Under the pieces are notes generated by a model that was given only the letters and a program-made list of their open reading frames with translations, made no database searches and was not told where the DNA came from. Shown piece after piece: positions 38,297 through 49,570 of a DNA stretch of 64,000 nt. Source of the DNA: Dioscorea cayenensis subsp. rotundata (lineage: Eukaryota; Streptophyta; Magnoliopsida; Dioscoreales; Dioscoreaceae); contig NC_052480.1 in the NCBI RefSeq assembly GCF_009730915.1, forward strand, positions 1,798,001 through 1,862,000, read 5' to 3'. How positions within the stretch are numbered: position 1 is the stretch's first letter; the number at the start of each line of letters is the position of its first letter. The translations under genes and the position numbers were made by a program.

Positions 38297-40305
38297 AGAT
38301 TTTTTTTATATTTTTTTTATTAAGGTTCTTTTTTATAATTATTTTAATGGTTTAATTTTTATATAAAAAATATTCACTTAAAATCCATGGGTTACTGTTT
38401 GTTTAGCAAAGATCTTTCTCATTTTATTTGTTTGAATGAAAAAGCTTATGTTCTTTTATTTTATATAATCTAGAAATGCTCTTGATGGTTGTTAAAAAAT
38501 AGTGAAAAAATTAAATGGGTTTATTATTATTTTTTTTAATATGAAATCCCTCATGTAAAATTCAAAAGTTAAAAACCTAATTTTATTAAAAAAAATACCA
38601 TATATTAATAGTGAAATTGAATGTGTTACATGTCTATTTATCATGTAGTAATTTTTGACCTTTCGTATAGGACTCCCGTATTTTGTACTTCAGCTATACT
38701 AGATCGGCAATGTTAGGATTTAGTTAATAAATCCCTATTATTATTATGATTTAGTCAATAAATATATTGATTAAATTAGTTTTTGCATATCATGAGTTTG
38801 TTAGATGTGGTTTCTTATCTCTTTGTATTTAAGTTAGTTGGTTTGTAAGGCTTTTATATAGCCATCGTTGTTGATATTAAAAGGGTGATTTTTTTTCTTC
38901 TAAAAAACTCTTGTAATTCTTTACAGGCAATATGCTATAAATTCTTATTAAAAATAATTACAATTAAATTATTTTATATTAACATATTCATAGAAATAAG
39001 AAGAAAAAAAAAAAAAGTAAATATTCAATTCCTTATAATTGGTACCATCAATCTAATTGGAATTGGACTTATGGATCGTGACAATACTATTTTTTAAGGT
39101 CAATTACTTGGCATGGGATTGTTAGCTGTTTTCATGGATTAGTTTAGCTGTCTCATGGGAAACCAACAACTTGTGCCAATTCTTACAGAGTAATGCTATT
39201 GCTATTCATAGGATTATAGTATTAGTCATTTTTTATAGGATAATAGTACATGAGAATATTAGAATGGGATGGTTCCAATAATCAATCAATATAATTATTT
39301 ATATAATTATGCATTTTTACTGTATCTTTATTTAATATATTCTGTCTATTTTAAAATAAATATTGTTTAAGATTTTAATGTTATGACAAAAGAAAGTATT
39401 TAATAACTTAATTAATTATAAAGATATTTTGTTAAGATATTCATTTATGAAAATACTCTCACCTACTAATTCTATTGCACACAAGATCAATCTCTTACCT
39501 ATAAAAGAATGAAGTTGAAGGATAATAATAAAGGTACCTTTTATTAAAATACAGATATAATTAGAAAAAAAAATTGGAATATTAGTTTTTTTTAACAACA
39601 CTAATTATTTAGAAACGCATTTTTTTCTTCAAAAACAACAATTATTTAGGGAGAAGAGGAGCAAATTAATAGTTAAAAATATTTTATTTCTAAACCTAGA
39701 ATAAATTAACTATTATATTTTAAAAACAAAAAATATATATCATTACATAGTTAAATTAAGAGCCTTCCATCATTATAATAATAATAATAATAACTTATTT
39801 ATATAATAAAATATAATCTCAAATTTATTTTTTAAACTTCAAATAATGAAAGAACGATTGCACAATTCGATATCGAACAACATAAGCAAAAAACTTCGGT
39901 CTCACATATTTCCTAATCAAGTCTCGTTATTGAAATATTAAAAATTAAAACGTAAAATATCCCTCATCAACAATCAATAATAGTCTTTTTTTAGTTGATG
40001 ACTCATGCATTAAATATCTATTTATAATTCACTTAGTTGATAATCATAACAACAATGAATAATTATATTACTCCAACCATAACACGTATTAACGCCTGCC
40101 AATTCCTCTCCATTAATTCTCAGCCACGAGTTCCATTAAATTCCATTAAATTAATTAATCTTTAATCAAACTTCGGTAATCACTTGGCCACCTTTGTGAT
40201 CCTCTCAAACATTCTCACGTAACTCCATTACATCTCATCACAAAAGGAGAACAGATATCCATGCAATTAGAAACACCGCGGGTGACATTAAGACTTTGTT
40301 CACCT
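37486..40305. other. AT-rich intergenic region
   Basis: About 2.8 kb of very AT-rich DNA without a credible gene. Contains an (AT)n microsatellite at 38224-38292, several A- and T-runs, and an (ATA)n stretch at 39775-39793. Its right end leads into the promoter of the small gene at 40562. Confidence 0.45.
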
Positions 40306-40460
40306 CCTACGTGGCAAGTAGATATTGGATGGAATGGGAGGGAGACCTTAGAAGTGCACCACGTGTGAAGAGAACCACAATGATGACGCCACGTGTAAGA
40401 CTCTGAGCTCTAAGAAAACGACACGTGTCGAACAGTGTAACTCAGAGTTGTATTTAAATC
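40306..40460 (+). promoter_or_regulatory. Cluster of ACGT/ABRE-like motifs and TATA-like box upstream of a small gene
   Basis: Four ACGT-core motifs lie in 122 bp: TACGTGGC (40308), CCACGTGT (40359), GCCACGTGT (40388) and the palindrome GACACGTGTC (40420). A TATTTAAAT box at 40451 lies ~110 bp before the ATG at 40562. Multiple ABRE/G-box sites this close to a TATA box are typical of genes induced by abscisic acid, drought or cold through bZIP factors. Function is inferred from motif density. Confidence 0.7.
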
Positions 40461-40561
40461 AGGGAGCTATATGGAAAGGATTGCACTTGCATGAGATTAA
40501 TTGAAGCAGAATTAAGGACGTAGGAGTTTTGTGTACTTAGAACTTGGAAATTAAGAGAAAG

Positions 40562-40974
40562 ATGAGGAATTCTAGTAGGGATGGGATGAGGATAGAGAGA
40601 GTGTCTTCTATAGAATTGGAGCCTAGAACTCTTACACTTGACCAGCTTCAATATGCAAGGGTATATATAATTAATTAATTAGCACTTATTGATTTCTTCT
40701 TTGGGTTCTTAATTTGGATTAGTATTTTGAAGAGTAGTTGTTTGTTTGTTTCATTGAATTTATGGTGTGAATAGTTTGGAGATGTTAATTGTATTTGGTT
40801 TGTAGTGTTAATGAAGATTATGATCTTGTTGTTTTGGTTGCAGGAGGCAGCATTGTATATTCTTAGTACCAAGTCTTTAGAGGAAGCTGTTGGTATTTTC
40901 ACTGAGGTGATCATGAGAGCTCTAATGTCTTCTTTTTTATCATCTTTTCTGTTGTTCTCTGCCTTGCAAGAAGT

Positions 40975-41012
<38 letters not shown>

Positions 41013-41224
41013 TGGGAAAGAGAGAGAGGTTAGTGGCAGTGATCATATGCATCTTTATCTAATCATAGTTGTTGATATATCAGGGTTTGGAGCCGGTGCT
41101 AAGCCTTACAGAAAAAGGGATGATGCATGAAGAAACGGATGAGATTAATCACTTATCTTCCGACAATATGATGACTTCCTCTCTGGCTGAAGAAACAAGA
41201 GACATTGCCTCTGCTCCTTTTTAA
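40562..41224 (+). CDS. Small three-exon protein of unknown function (100 aa)
   Basis: Exons 40562-40660, 40844-40906 and 41084-41224 join in phase through GT-AG introns to give 100 aa (stop TAA 41222-41224). The core is LTLDQLQYAREAALYIL, then SLEEAVGIFTEGLEPV, which resembles small stress-related plant proteins of unknown function (I recall At2g41730/At5g40690-like proteins with a similar AREAALYI...EEAxxIFTEGL core, not verified). No signal peptide, membrane segment or catalytic motif is visible; the C-terminal 50 residues are polar and rich in Met, Ser and acidic residues. The second intron has a (TG)n tract at 40980-41008. The ABRE-like cluster upstream suggests stress induction. Confidence 0.75.
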
Positions 41225-41530
41225 CCAAAGCTTGTTTTCAATCCTGTAAAACATGGTGTGCTTTTATCATTCTGCAGAATCAAGCATGCCATACCATGAA
41301 TGTTAAGTTTTGGATGCAAATATATCATACTGCTTTATTGACAGGCAAAGAAACTGTCATTCTGCTTAGACATGAAACTGAAACTGAAGCTGAAGCTTCA
41401 AAGATTCAAACAAATTATAGGATGAACAATGAGTGACATGCTCTGGAGACACAGAGGAAACAATACAAACATGAGTATTGCCCTTAATTATTTCATTGAA
41501 GGAGGACATCTAAACAAAAGCAACTGAGAA

Positions 41531-43967
41531 TCAGACATCCACTGGAATCTGAGCAGCAGGGATAGGCTGAGATTGCTGATAGGTAGCTCCGTCGTTTTCG
41601 TTGGCCTCTGCTTCGTTCTCTTTCGATTCCACCAGACCAGCAGCCTCAAATATGTAAGCCTTCACCTCTTCGAACCTATCGTCGGAGAGTGAAACTTCAG
41701 CTAAGAGCCTCCATGCATAATCCTCCGATGCATTGTTGTAGTCCTCCTTCCGCTTAAGCACCATGTGCCCACTTATTTCCCATACTGCCGGGTTTACTTG
41801 AGTGTCCAACAGTTCTTGTGCAACTTCCCCAAGAGCTTGTTTCTCAGCATAACACTGTAAAGTTCAAAATCATCAGCCAAATAGGCATCATATGTACAGA
41901 GTTATGAGCATTTTAAGTGAGTTTTTCACAATACCATCTGTATGATGAACCAGACTATCTAGGAAAAAATAACAGTTGTGTTTATTATGGCAATATAGCA
42001 TTCATCCAGTAATATATACATATGTTTGTTAACTGTATCAAAATCTATCAATGTTGTTATGTAGCTAAGTTCTAATTATCATTGTTGATTAATGGTTCTG
42101 TATGAGAGCAAGAACAAAACAGAGCTATAGCAGTTATATGAATCTTAAGTATGGAAATTTTACCTGTGGGAAGATGAAGATCCTCCTTCCTGAATCAGAA
42201 ATGAGTATGTTAAATGGGACATTATTGTCTTGAAGCCAAATGCAGGAGGTTGCCACCACATTAGCCAGGTCCTGCAGATTGTCTCCACCCTCATAAACCA
42301 GACCTCTCACTGGATAATTGACAAGTTTTGATATCTTCACACTGTTCTTTTCCAGACCTTTAGCAATGAGAATTCTTCGAGTCAGAGCCTTTTCAACAGG
42401 GAAAGGCACTGATAGGTAATAAGCCTGTTATCATACAATCGAAACTTTCCATTGTTAATTGTTTCAGAGTTTTGATGAACTTCATGAGAGAATAGAAGGT
42501 TAATTACCTGAAAGTGGAGGTGATTAATGGTGGCAAAGGCACCCAAACTATTGTAACCAAGCCGGAAGTAAGGACTCGCAGCTTCTTCGGCCATATGAAG
42601 CGCGAGCAAGAGGCTATCAAGATCAATCCTTTGAGGCAAACATTCAAGCACACGGGGAATTAGCAGCACATGACCATACTCTATTGGGCTCACCTGCAAA
42701 CAGGAACTCAAACTCAGTTTAGCAAATGGCTATGGCATAATTTAACTAATCAGAGATAAGGATGTAGCTCTCTCACATTAATAGCGACGACGCTAGGAGA
42801 ATAGTTCTCCTCGACAAATGCTTTCTCGAGGAACTGAATTTTGCCATCCTTACTGGCCTCAAATCGGAAGAGCACCTCCTCTTGTCCGACTTTTGTGAAG
42901 TTGAATTTCTTTGGATCGAATGGTTGAAGTACACGGTCGACCCTAAACTCGGTAGGCCGTTTCTTAAGGTGACGGCCTTCATTCAGCTGAGCTATAAACC
43001 CCTGCTCCCCGGGGATCACCTTCGTCTCACAAGCTGTGACATCATACCGAAACAGGCCCCGGCTCATCCGATCCTCCCACTATAAAACATCATCAAATTC
43101 AAAACCAATAATCAAAAGGTACAAAGATAAAAAGATATGGATCCAAATGATGTCACAATCAAACATCTTTACCAATCAAGATGGTAGGAAAGATGGAATT
43201 AAAAAACTAAAAAGGAATCATTAATCCTAATACAATCAAAGAATCAAGCAGCCATAGAAAAGAACAATTTAGTACAAAATTAAAATTCTAGAATAAAAGG
43301 AGAGAATCATATAAACCCATAAAGCAAGCATATAGATCAGTCATATAAAACAATAATATACCTATAGATATGAAAGGTGAAATTCCATGAAACAAAGACA
43401 GCATTATGAGTCAAATTGAACAATCAAACAACCATAATTACGCGGTATAATTCCTAAGCCAAAAAAGGTGACATTTGGTGTAAAAATTGACAATCATAAA
43501 GACAAGCAAAAGAAAAACAAAGAAAGCAAGAAAGATAAAAGTCATGCTCCAAAAATCCACCACTAAAATCACAAGATCACCTAAAAAAAATCAAAAATCA
43601 ATGCTAATTCAAGGGAGAAAACAAAAAAGAAGAAGAGCATTTGCCCCAAACCTGTCCAATCAACAGAGTATTGAGGAAGAAATCAGCGGGAGGCTTCTCA
43701 TCATCAGGGACAGAACCAGCCCTTAGGGTTTCGCTCCCAAACGCAAAAAGGGGCAATTTTGAAACTGCAAGCACATCGCCCAAAATCAGACCCAATCAAA
43801 ATCACAAAATCCCATAAAAATTCAAACTTTAGCAGATTAAACGCAAGAAAAACCGTCTCACCAGGCAAGCAGCACTTGCCGAGGCAATTCCGGCCACATC
43901 CAAGCGGCTCGCCGGAATCCTCCTGGTAGTTCGACACCACGGTGGGCACCCTCTTAATTGTCAACAT
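41531..43967 (-). CDS. VTC2: GDP-L-galactose phosphorylase (VTC2/VTC5-like)
   Basis: Catalyses GDP-L-galactose + phosphate to L-galactose 1-phosphate + GDP, the first committed and rate-limiting step of plant ascorbate synthesis (Smirnoff-Wheeler pathway), in cytosol and nucleus. Six exons: 43967-43862, 43764-43652, 43079-42777, 42693-42508, 42424-42164 and 41854-41531 (stop TGA 41533-41531). All splice sites are GT-AG and total 1293 nt, giving 430 aa, close to the ~440 aa of Arabidopsis VTC2. The start MLTIKRVPTVVSNYQED is the conserved N-terminus. The HIT-superfamily catalytic motif HLHFQ ends exon 4 (AFATINHLHFQ|AYYLS). Other blocks are WEDRMSRGLFRYDVTACETKV and ISPIEYGHVLLIPRV-like. One change from most homologues is CLPVSKLPL where CLPGAKLPL is usual, at an exon junction. 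Its translation is probably controlled by the upstream ORF listed separately. Confidence 0.96.
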
Positions 43968-44046
43968 CCTTATTCTATTCCTATCTCTCTTTCTATCTAA
44001 AGCAAAAGCAAAAAAGACAAAGAAGGCAAGAAGGAGAAGCTAGAAT

Positions 44047-44229
44047 CTAAGAGAAAGGACCACCGCCGGCGAGGAAAAGGAGGTCAGAGGGGCTTCCTCC
44101 AGCTGAAGGCAGTGCGCCACGGCCACCGTGTGGGGCGGGGCTACGCTGGTTGTCGAGGAGAAGGCGGGGATTCTCCACTTCTGGTTGAGCTTTGAGGAGT
44201 CCCCGCCGGCCGGCTCCAATGCTCGCCGT
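44047..44229 (-). promoter_or_regulatory. ACG-initiated regulatory upstream ORF in the VTC2 leader
   Basis: In the 5' leader, a frame with no ATG is open across 44256-44047. It contains an ACG codon at 44229-44227 (ACGGCGAGC) and ends at TAG 44049-44047, giving 60 codons. The C-terminal part RSPAPHGGRGALPSAGG and SDLLFLAGGGPFS is typical of the conserved peptide. Published work (Laing and colleagues) showed that GDP-L-galactose phosphorylase leaders carry a conserved upstream ORF starting at ACG whose translation represses the main ORF at high ascorbate. It stops 79 nt before the main ATG (43967), so ribosomes would have to reinitiate or leak through. Confidence 0.85.
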
Positions 44230-44256
44230 GATTACTCCGACTCCGCCTTCCCCCAA

Positions 44257-45718
44257 ACCTCTTTCTCTCCCTCGCTCTCTCTTCTTCGTTCGTTGTTAAA
44301 GATGGAGGTTGTGATCCTTTGAATTTTATAGCTAAATTTGAGAGAATTTAGAGGGTTTTTTTTTTTAATTACTTTTTTTTAAAAATCAAAATTTTATTTA
44401 TTTATTTATTTATTGTTTTTATTTTATTTCTTCTTTAAGAACCTCAAGAATTATGGTGATATAAAGGGCAAATTAGCCACTTAATTTTCAGTTTTCTATA
44501 ACGTATATTTTATTTAAATTTCCATCATTTTCGATTTGTTTTCTTATTAAGTTCTAACACTTACATTCCATATGAATAAAATATATATATATATATTATA
44601 ATATAATTGTACAAATATATATATATATATATATATTAAAAATTCTAATAATTTTAGTTTTGTTCACTGTTAAAACATTATGTATATATTTTTAAGTTAT
44701 TAACAAATTGATTTTGTAAAATATATGGATTTAGACCATTCCAAAGAAATATATTAAAAACTATTTACTCAAATGAATTAAGCTTCTACTATTTGGACCG
44801 GTCTCTCATAATAAAATTATATGTAGTTTATAAATCCTATTGAGATATGAAAATTACTTTATTAAATTTTTTTTGATATATGTATAGAAATAATTAAAAA
44901 GAAAGTAGTGGTTGTTATAAGTAGAAAGGCATGAAAGGGAGATATTCCAAAGAGATCCCAAGACAAATGGCCATAAATTTCTCCATTTTTTTGTGAAATA
45001 GACAAAAAGCTAGAAAAACATTGATTAAATAAAAAAATTATTTTAAAAAAATTATGTGAGCCAAAGAGACATGGAGCCAAACGTGGAGTGCTTTTCTCCA
45101 CTTACTATTTTGTTATAAGTCCGTGGTCCTTACCACTCAATTGATGCTCATCTCTCATCTCATATTAATTAATTGATAGAATCCAATGGTAATGTTTGAT
45201 TATTAAGAATGTTAATTAACTTGTAAGCTTGTTTATAATTGTGTGATTTCTAGTTATGATCTTGGTTTCTAGAACGTTGATTATTTTATATTTTACTTGA
45301 TTAGAGCTATGTTTATTTTGTAATCATGTGCTTAATTGTGTGGTATTCTATTGTGGTATTAGTTACTATCAATATTTTAATTAATGAGAGGAGCGTTTTT
45401 AATTATAAAATATGTTTGATTCTCTTTCTTGTAATAAATGTTTCACATATGTAAGATGTGACCTTAGAACTAATATGAACCCTATGTAACATGAGGCTCT
45501 AAAATCAAGTTGAAATTTTTGACAAATTAATTGATATTTCTTCAATATTTATTGCATTTAATAAAATTTCCCTTTCATGATCTTAATAACTACAAAACAA
45601 AAGGTATGTTATATAAAAACTTAGTAGTCAAACCAAAATTTTCTCTTTAATATATTTATATGTGGCTTTTGAATTTTGAAGTTAAATTAAAAATTAAAAA
45701 ATAAGTACTTTAATATTA
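44257..45718. other. VTC2 promoter and AT-rich intergenic region
   Basis: 44257-44340 is the likely leader and transcription start of VTC2 (CT-rich tracts). Beyond it is AT-rich DNA with a (TTTA)n run at 44394-44415 and (AT)n at 44581-44596 and 44618-44636. No gene seen. Confidence 0.45.
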
Positions 45719-46019
45719 TATAAAATAGTGGAAATTGCCAAAAACACCCTGTAAGTCATGAATATCACTAAAAACACCTTAGTTTTCATGACTCCCAAAA
45801 ACCCCTTCCTTTGCAATACGATGATTTTTTTAAACCCCTCAAACATCTAGGTGATTGATAGAGTTAATTTGGAATTTTTTGGACGAAATTGTCCATGCGT
45901 GGGAAGTTGTGGCGAGTGTGACGAGGGTTTGACTATAATGCCTTGGGTGCAGATGAGTTTATTTAAAAAAACTGAAGCTCTATTTAAAAATATGAGGTAT
46001 GAGGTTCGTTTAAAAACGA

Positions 46020-47925
46020 AGTTTCCTGCTTTAAAAATGAGTTTTTTTGTTTAAAAAAATGAGTTTTTTGTTTAAAAAAATGAGTTTTTTGTTTAAGAAA
46101 TGAGTTTTCTGTTTAAGAAATGAGGTTTCTGTTTAAAAAAATGAGGTAAAAAATTTAAGAAATGAGTTTTCCGTTTAAGAAATGAGGGTTTTTTGTTTTA
46201 AAAAAATGAGGTTTTTGTGGTGTATTTATCACCCTCCCAAAATCTCTTTTATTGCGATTGAAATTTGGGCCGTAGGGAGGACAAAAGCGTGCTGCTCACA
46301 ATCACGATCACGTCTGCATGAAAAATGGGATTTCGAATCCTAGAATTTTTGATCTCCACCTCGATCTAGATCTCGATCTTGCAGGAGAAAAAGGTCGCGA
46401 CCTTCGATGCCTTCGCTCGACGACGAGGAGCATGCGGTCTTCCCGAGGTCGACGGCGAAGAAGATGAAAGAGATGAGGTCGACGACAGGGAAGACGATGA
46501 AGACGAAGACGAAGACGGGCGAGATCGAACCCTCAGTCGGCGCCGCTTCTTCCCTCCGTTCTGCATCGACTTAGGCGCCATGGATCGAAACCCCGGAATG
46601 ATCCCTAACCCTAACCCTATTGCTATCCATGTCTGCGGTCTCCGCGATCGAGAATGGTTCCATTCAAGTTCGACCTGTCTTATCCGAGCGTCGCTACCAA
46701 GACCTCACCACTCCGACCGTCGAGGAACGTCACCAACCGGATCGCCAACGCCGACAAAGATTTCTCCTTTAACACCCCACACGCGAGCGCACCTCAAGAT
46801 CGCTCGCCCGGATCCGGAGCTCAGAGACTCAGCGTTTCTAGCGAGATCAGCAACGATAAGATACTCAATGTCCCTACTCTATGAGGTTTCTGTTTAAGAA
46901 AATGAGGTCTCTGTTGAAAAAATGAGCTCTCTGTTTAAGAAATGAGTTCTCTGTTTATACGCTTGTTTGTCTTTGTTTAACTATCGATGTTTCGCTTTAA
47001 TATATAGCGTTTACGTTTAAAAAAAGTGCTTAAATATCGTTGTTTCTATTTAAATATGTTCGAGCTGCAACCTTTCGACGCCTTCGCTCGACGACGAGGA
47101 GCATCGCGGTCTTCCCGAGGTCGACGATGAAGAAGATGAAAGAGATGAGGTCGACGACAGGGAAGACAATGAAGACGAAGACGGCGAGATCGAACCCTCA
47201 TCGGCGCCGCTTCCTCCCTCCGTTCCCGTCACTGACTTAGGCACCATGGATCCAAACCCCGGAATGATTCCTAACCCTAACCCTAACCCTATTGCTATCC
47301 ATGTTGCGGTCTCCGCGATCGAGAATGGTTCCGCTCAAGTTCGATCCCGTCTTATCCGACGTCGCCACCGAAGACCTCACCACTCCGACCGACGAGGAAC
47401 GCTCGCCAACCGGATCGCCAACGCCAATAAAGATTTCTCCTTTAAGACGCCCACACGAGCGAGCCACCTTCGAGATCGCTCGCCCGGATCTCGGAGTTCG
47501 AGACTCAGCCGCTCGCAGCGAGATCGATGACGATGAGATACTCAATGAGGTTTCTGTTTAAAAAAATGAGGTCTCTGTTTAAAAAATGAGTTCTCTGTTT
47601 ATATGCTTGTTTGTCTTTGTTTAACTATCGATGTTTCTGCTTAATATATTGCGTTTACGTTTAAAAAAAGTGCTTAAATATCGTTGTTTCTATTGAAATA
47701 TGTACAGTGAGCCAAGATTAATTGGTTTTTATATCCATGATTAATTTATTACGTAAATATTTGTTTTTCTGCTTTAAATATTAATGTTTTTTTGTTTAAA
47801 AAAATGAGTTTTATGTTTAAAAAAATGAGGTTTCTGCTTAAGAAATGAACTCTCTGTTTAAGAAATGAGTTCTCTGCTTTAAAAACTGAAACTTCTCGTT
47901 TAAGAAATGAGTACGTGCAAAAAAA
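46020..47925 (+). repeat. Dispersed minisatellite 'ctgtttaa(a/g)aaatgagt' in the MULE
   Basis: Clusters of an 18-22 bp unit, roughly 'ttctgtttaagaaatgagg', occur at 46030-46215, 46885-46955, 47545-47600 and 47785-47915, on both sides of each copy of the coding-like segment. Units differ mainly in A-run length. This is not CRISPR-like: there are no unique spacers. Confidence 0.75.
46400..47705 (+). pseudogene. Tandemly duplicated captured gene fragment (acidic, then Pro-rich) in the MULE
   Basis: Two copies 671 bp apart (46409 and 47080 share GCCTTCGCTCGACGACGAGG). In the second copy one frame starting at 47082 stays open for over 100 codons: an acidic stretch (EVDDEEDERDEVDDREDNED), then APLPPSVPVTDLG, NPGMIPNPNPNP and IHVAVSAIENGS. 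The first copy is shifted within the acidic tract. Codon quality suggests real coding origin, but I do not recognise the gene. A (CCCTAA)3-like run lies at about 47271-47290. Confidence 0.6.
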
Positions 47926-48117
47926 GAATGCAAAAAGAATGAAAAAATGTATGCAAAAAGGTTTAAGAAGCAATGATGGAATTTCATAATCGCAGGGTAA
48001 AAAGGAAGTGAAACAATAAAGGAAGGGTCATCTGAGCGTATGCAAAAACTCAGACAGTTTGTTTGGGAAGCTTTTGAAATTATCGAGGGATAAATGATAA
48101 TTTTTCCCTATAAAATA

Positions 48118-49561
48118 CTCCTTGTTTTCAATATTATAGAATAAATATATTCTAATTATTAATTTATCTAAATATTAATGAAATCAATTTTTATTGAGCT
48201 CAAATAAAAATTTTGATCCACCCAGTATTTTAAAACAAAATCATTTTTAATCCCATAACTTTTTGTCCACCCACACTCTCCAATATATATATATATATAT
48301 ATATGCATTGACCCAGTTTGATTTTTTGGATCAAATTCTTTGCGTAAATGTTTTATGGCTATGAAGAAGACAGGTTCAAGCCTTATTTAAATTAAATAAA
48401 TAAAACCTTGAAAAGATGATCATAAAACATTATCTCTGCTCTCTATCCTCATACAACATATATAATATTATATCATTATTCATAATATTTTAATTTTATT
48501 TTATTATAAGTAAATTACATAATTTTAAATTTATAAATTATATATTTAAAATTATTTTTATAATATGTTTTTTCAATTTATATATGTTTATATAAAAATT
48601 TAAATGTTGCCTTCCAATAAAAAGAAAAAGAAAAGGGCCACGCCATCAATTACCCATATTCCATTTGGGCTATGGGGGAGGGCACAAATGCCATGTCTTT
48701 TCAATTTCAAAAGAAAATAATAAAAGATTTTATTTATTCCTATATAAATTTTACGTATTTGAATGTAAATTTGTATTAGTTTTTTTCATAAACAATCCTC
48801 TTATTAATGATGATGATCCTCTAAAGTCTTTTTTGAAGGATGAAAAAATGGGATATTTTTTAGTAGTGTGTTGTAATTATATTCTAAAGACCCAATGATT
48901 TTTCAAAGATCTTTTTCTTTATATTTAATATCATTTGCAGTCATTATAAATTTAAAAGCTTATGCTTGATTCAAAAAATAGTAAAAAATTAATTGATATT
49001 CCTCTAATATTTAATTTTATTTTAATTTCATTTGTGTACTATATAATATTCGAAATTTCATCAAAACAGAAATATTAGAAATTTAAAACATATAGCAATT
49101 AATAATCTAAACAAGCATATATATATATATATACACTCATAGCCTAAACCTAAATTTTGATAGCAGACACATGAAGATGAAATAGATTTTAGCATGTTTG
49201 CTAGGCACCAAAGGGATGAGAAAACAAACCAACAATGTTTTAAAGATCCCTATATGGATTATTTATCATTTTAATCTAACGGAAATATATTTTTATTATT
49301 CAAACCTTTTTTTTTTTTTACGTTTAAATCTATAACAACATCAAACTTATTTATTTTAAATTGTATACATTTCATAAAATATTTTTTATTTCATTTCCTA
49401 TAATAGACACCATTTTTCAAGATTAAGGTTGAAAACTTCATCATAACCTGTTTATTTGTGAATATTTATTACATTTTATATATGATATTTGGAGAATTAA
49501 ATAGTGGTACAAACTGCTTATTAATCTATGGTTTTATTTTCTCTCCATTGAGGTGCTTTAT
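48118..49561. other. AT-rich intergenic region between two MULEs
   Basis: 1.4 kb of AT-rich DNA with short (AT)n tracts at 48283-48303 and 49111-49132. No gene or repeat structure recognised. Confidence 0.4.
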
Positions 49562-49570
49562 TATAAAATA

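Larger units (their letters stand above)
45728..48108. mobile_element. Mutator-like element with captured gene segment, 2381 bp
   Basis: Perfect 9-bp target duplications TATAAAATA lie at 45719-45727 and 48109-48117. The ends are only weakly inverted: the left is GTGGAAATTGCC and the right, reversed, is GGGAAAAATTATC, as in MULEs with short or degenerate TIRs. The interior has a GC-rich, coding-like segment duplicated in tandem (46400-47056 and 47071-47705), embedded in short repeats of the type 'tgtttaagaaatgag'. The abrupt GC shift inside an AT-rich shell suggests captured host gene DNA, as in Pack-MULEs. Confidence 0.8.

Noticed and set aside
46020-47925. Regularly repeated short units that could suggest a CRISPR array
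   Set aside because: Eukaryotic sequence; units are contiguous, vary in A-run length and have no unique spacers, so this is a minisatellite in a MULE.
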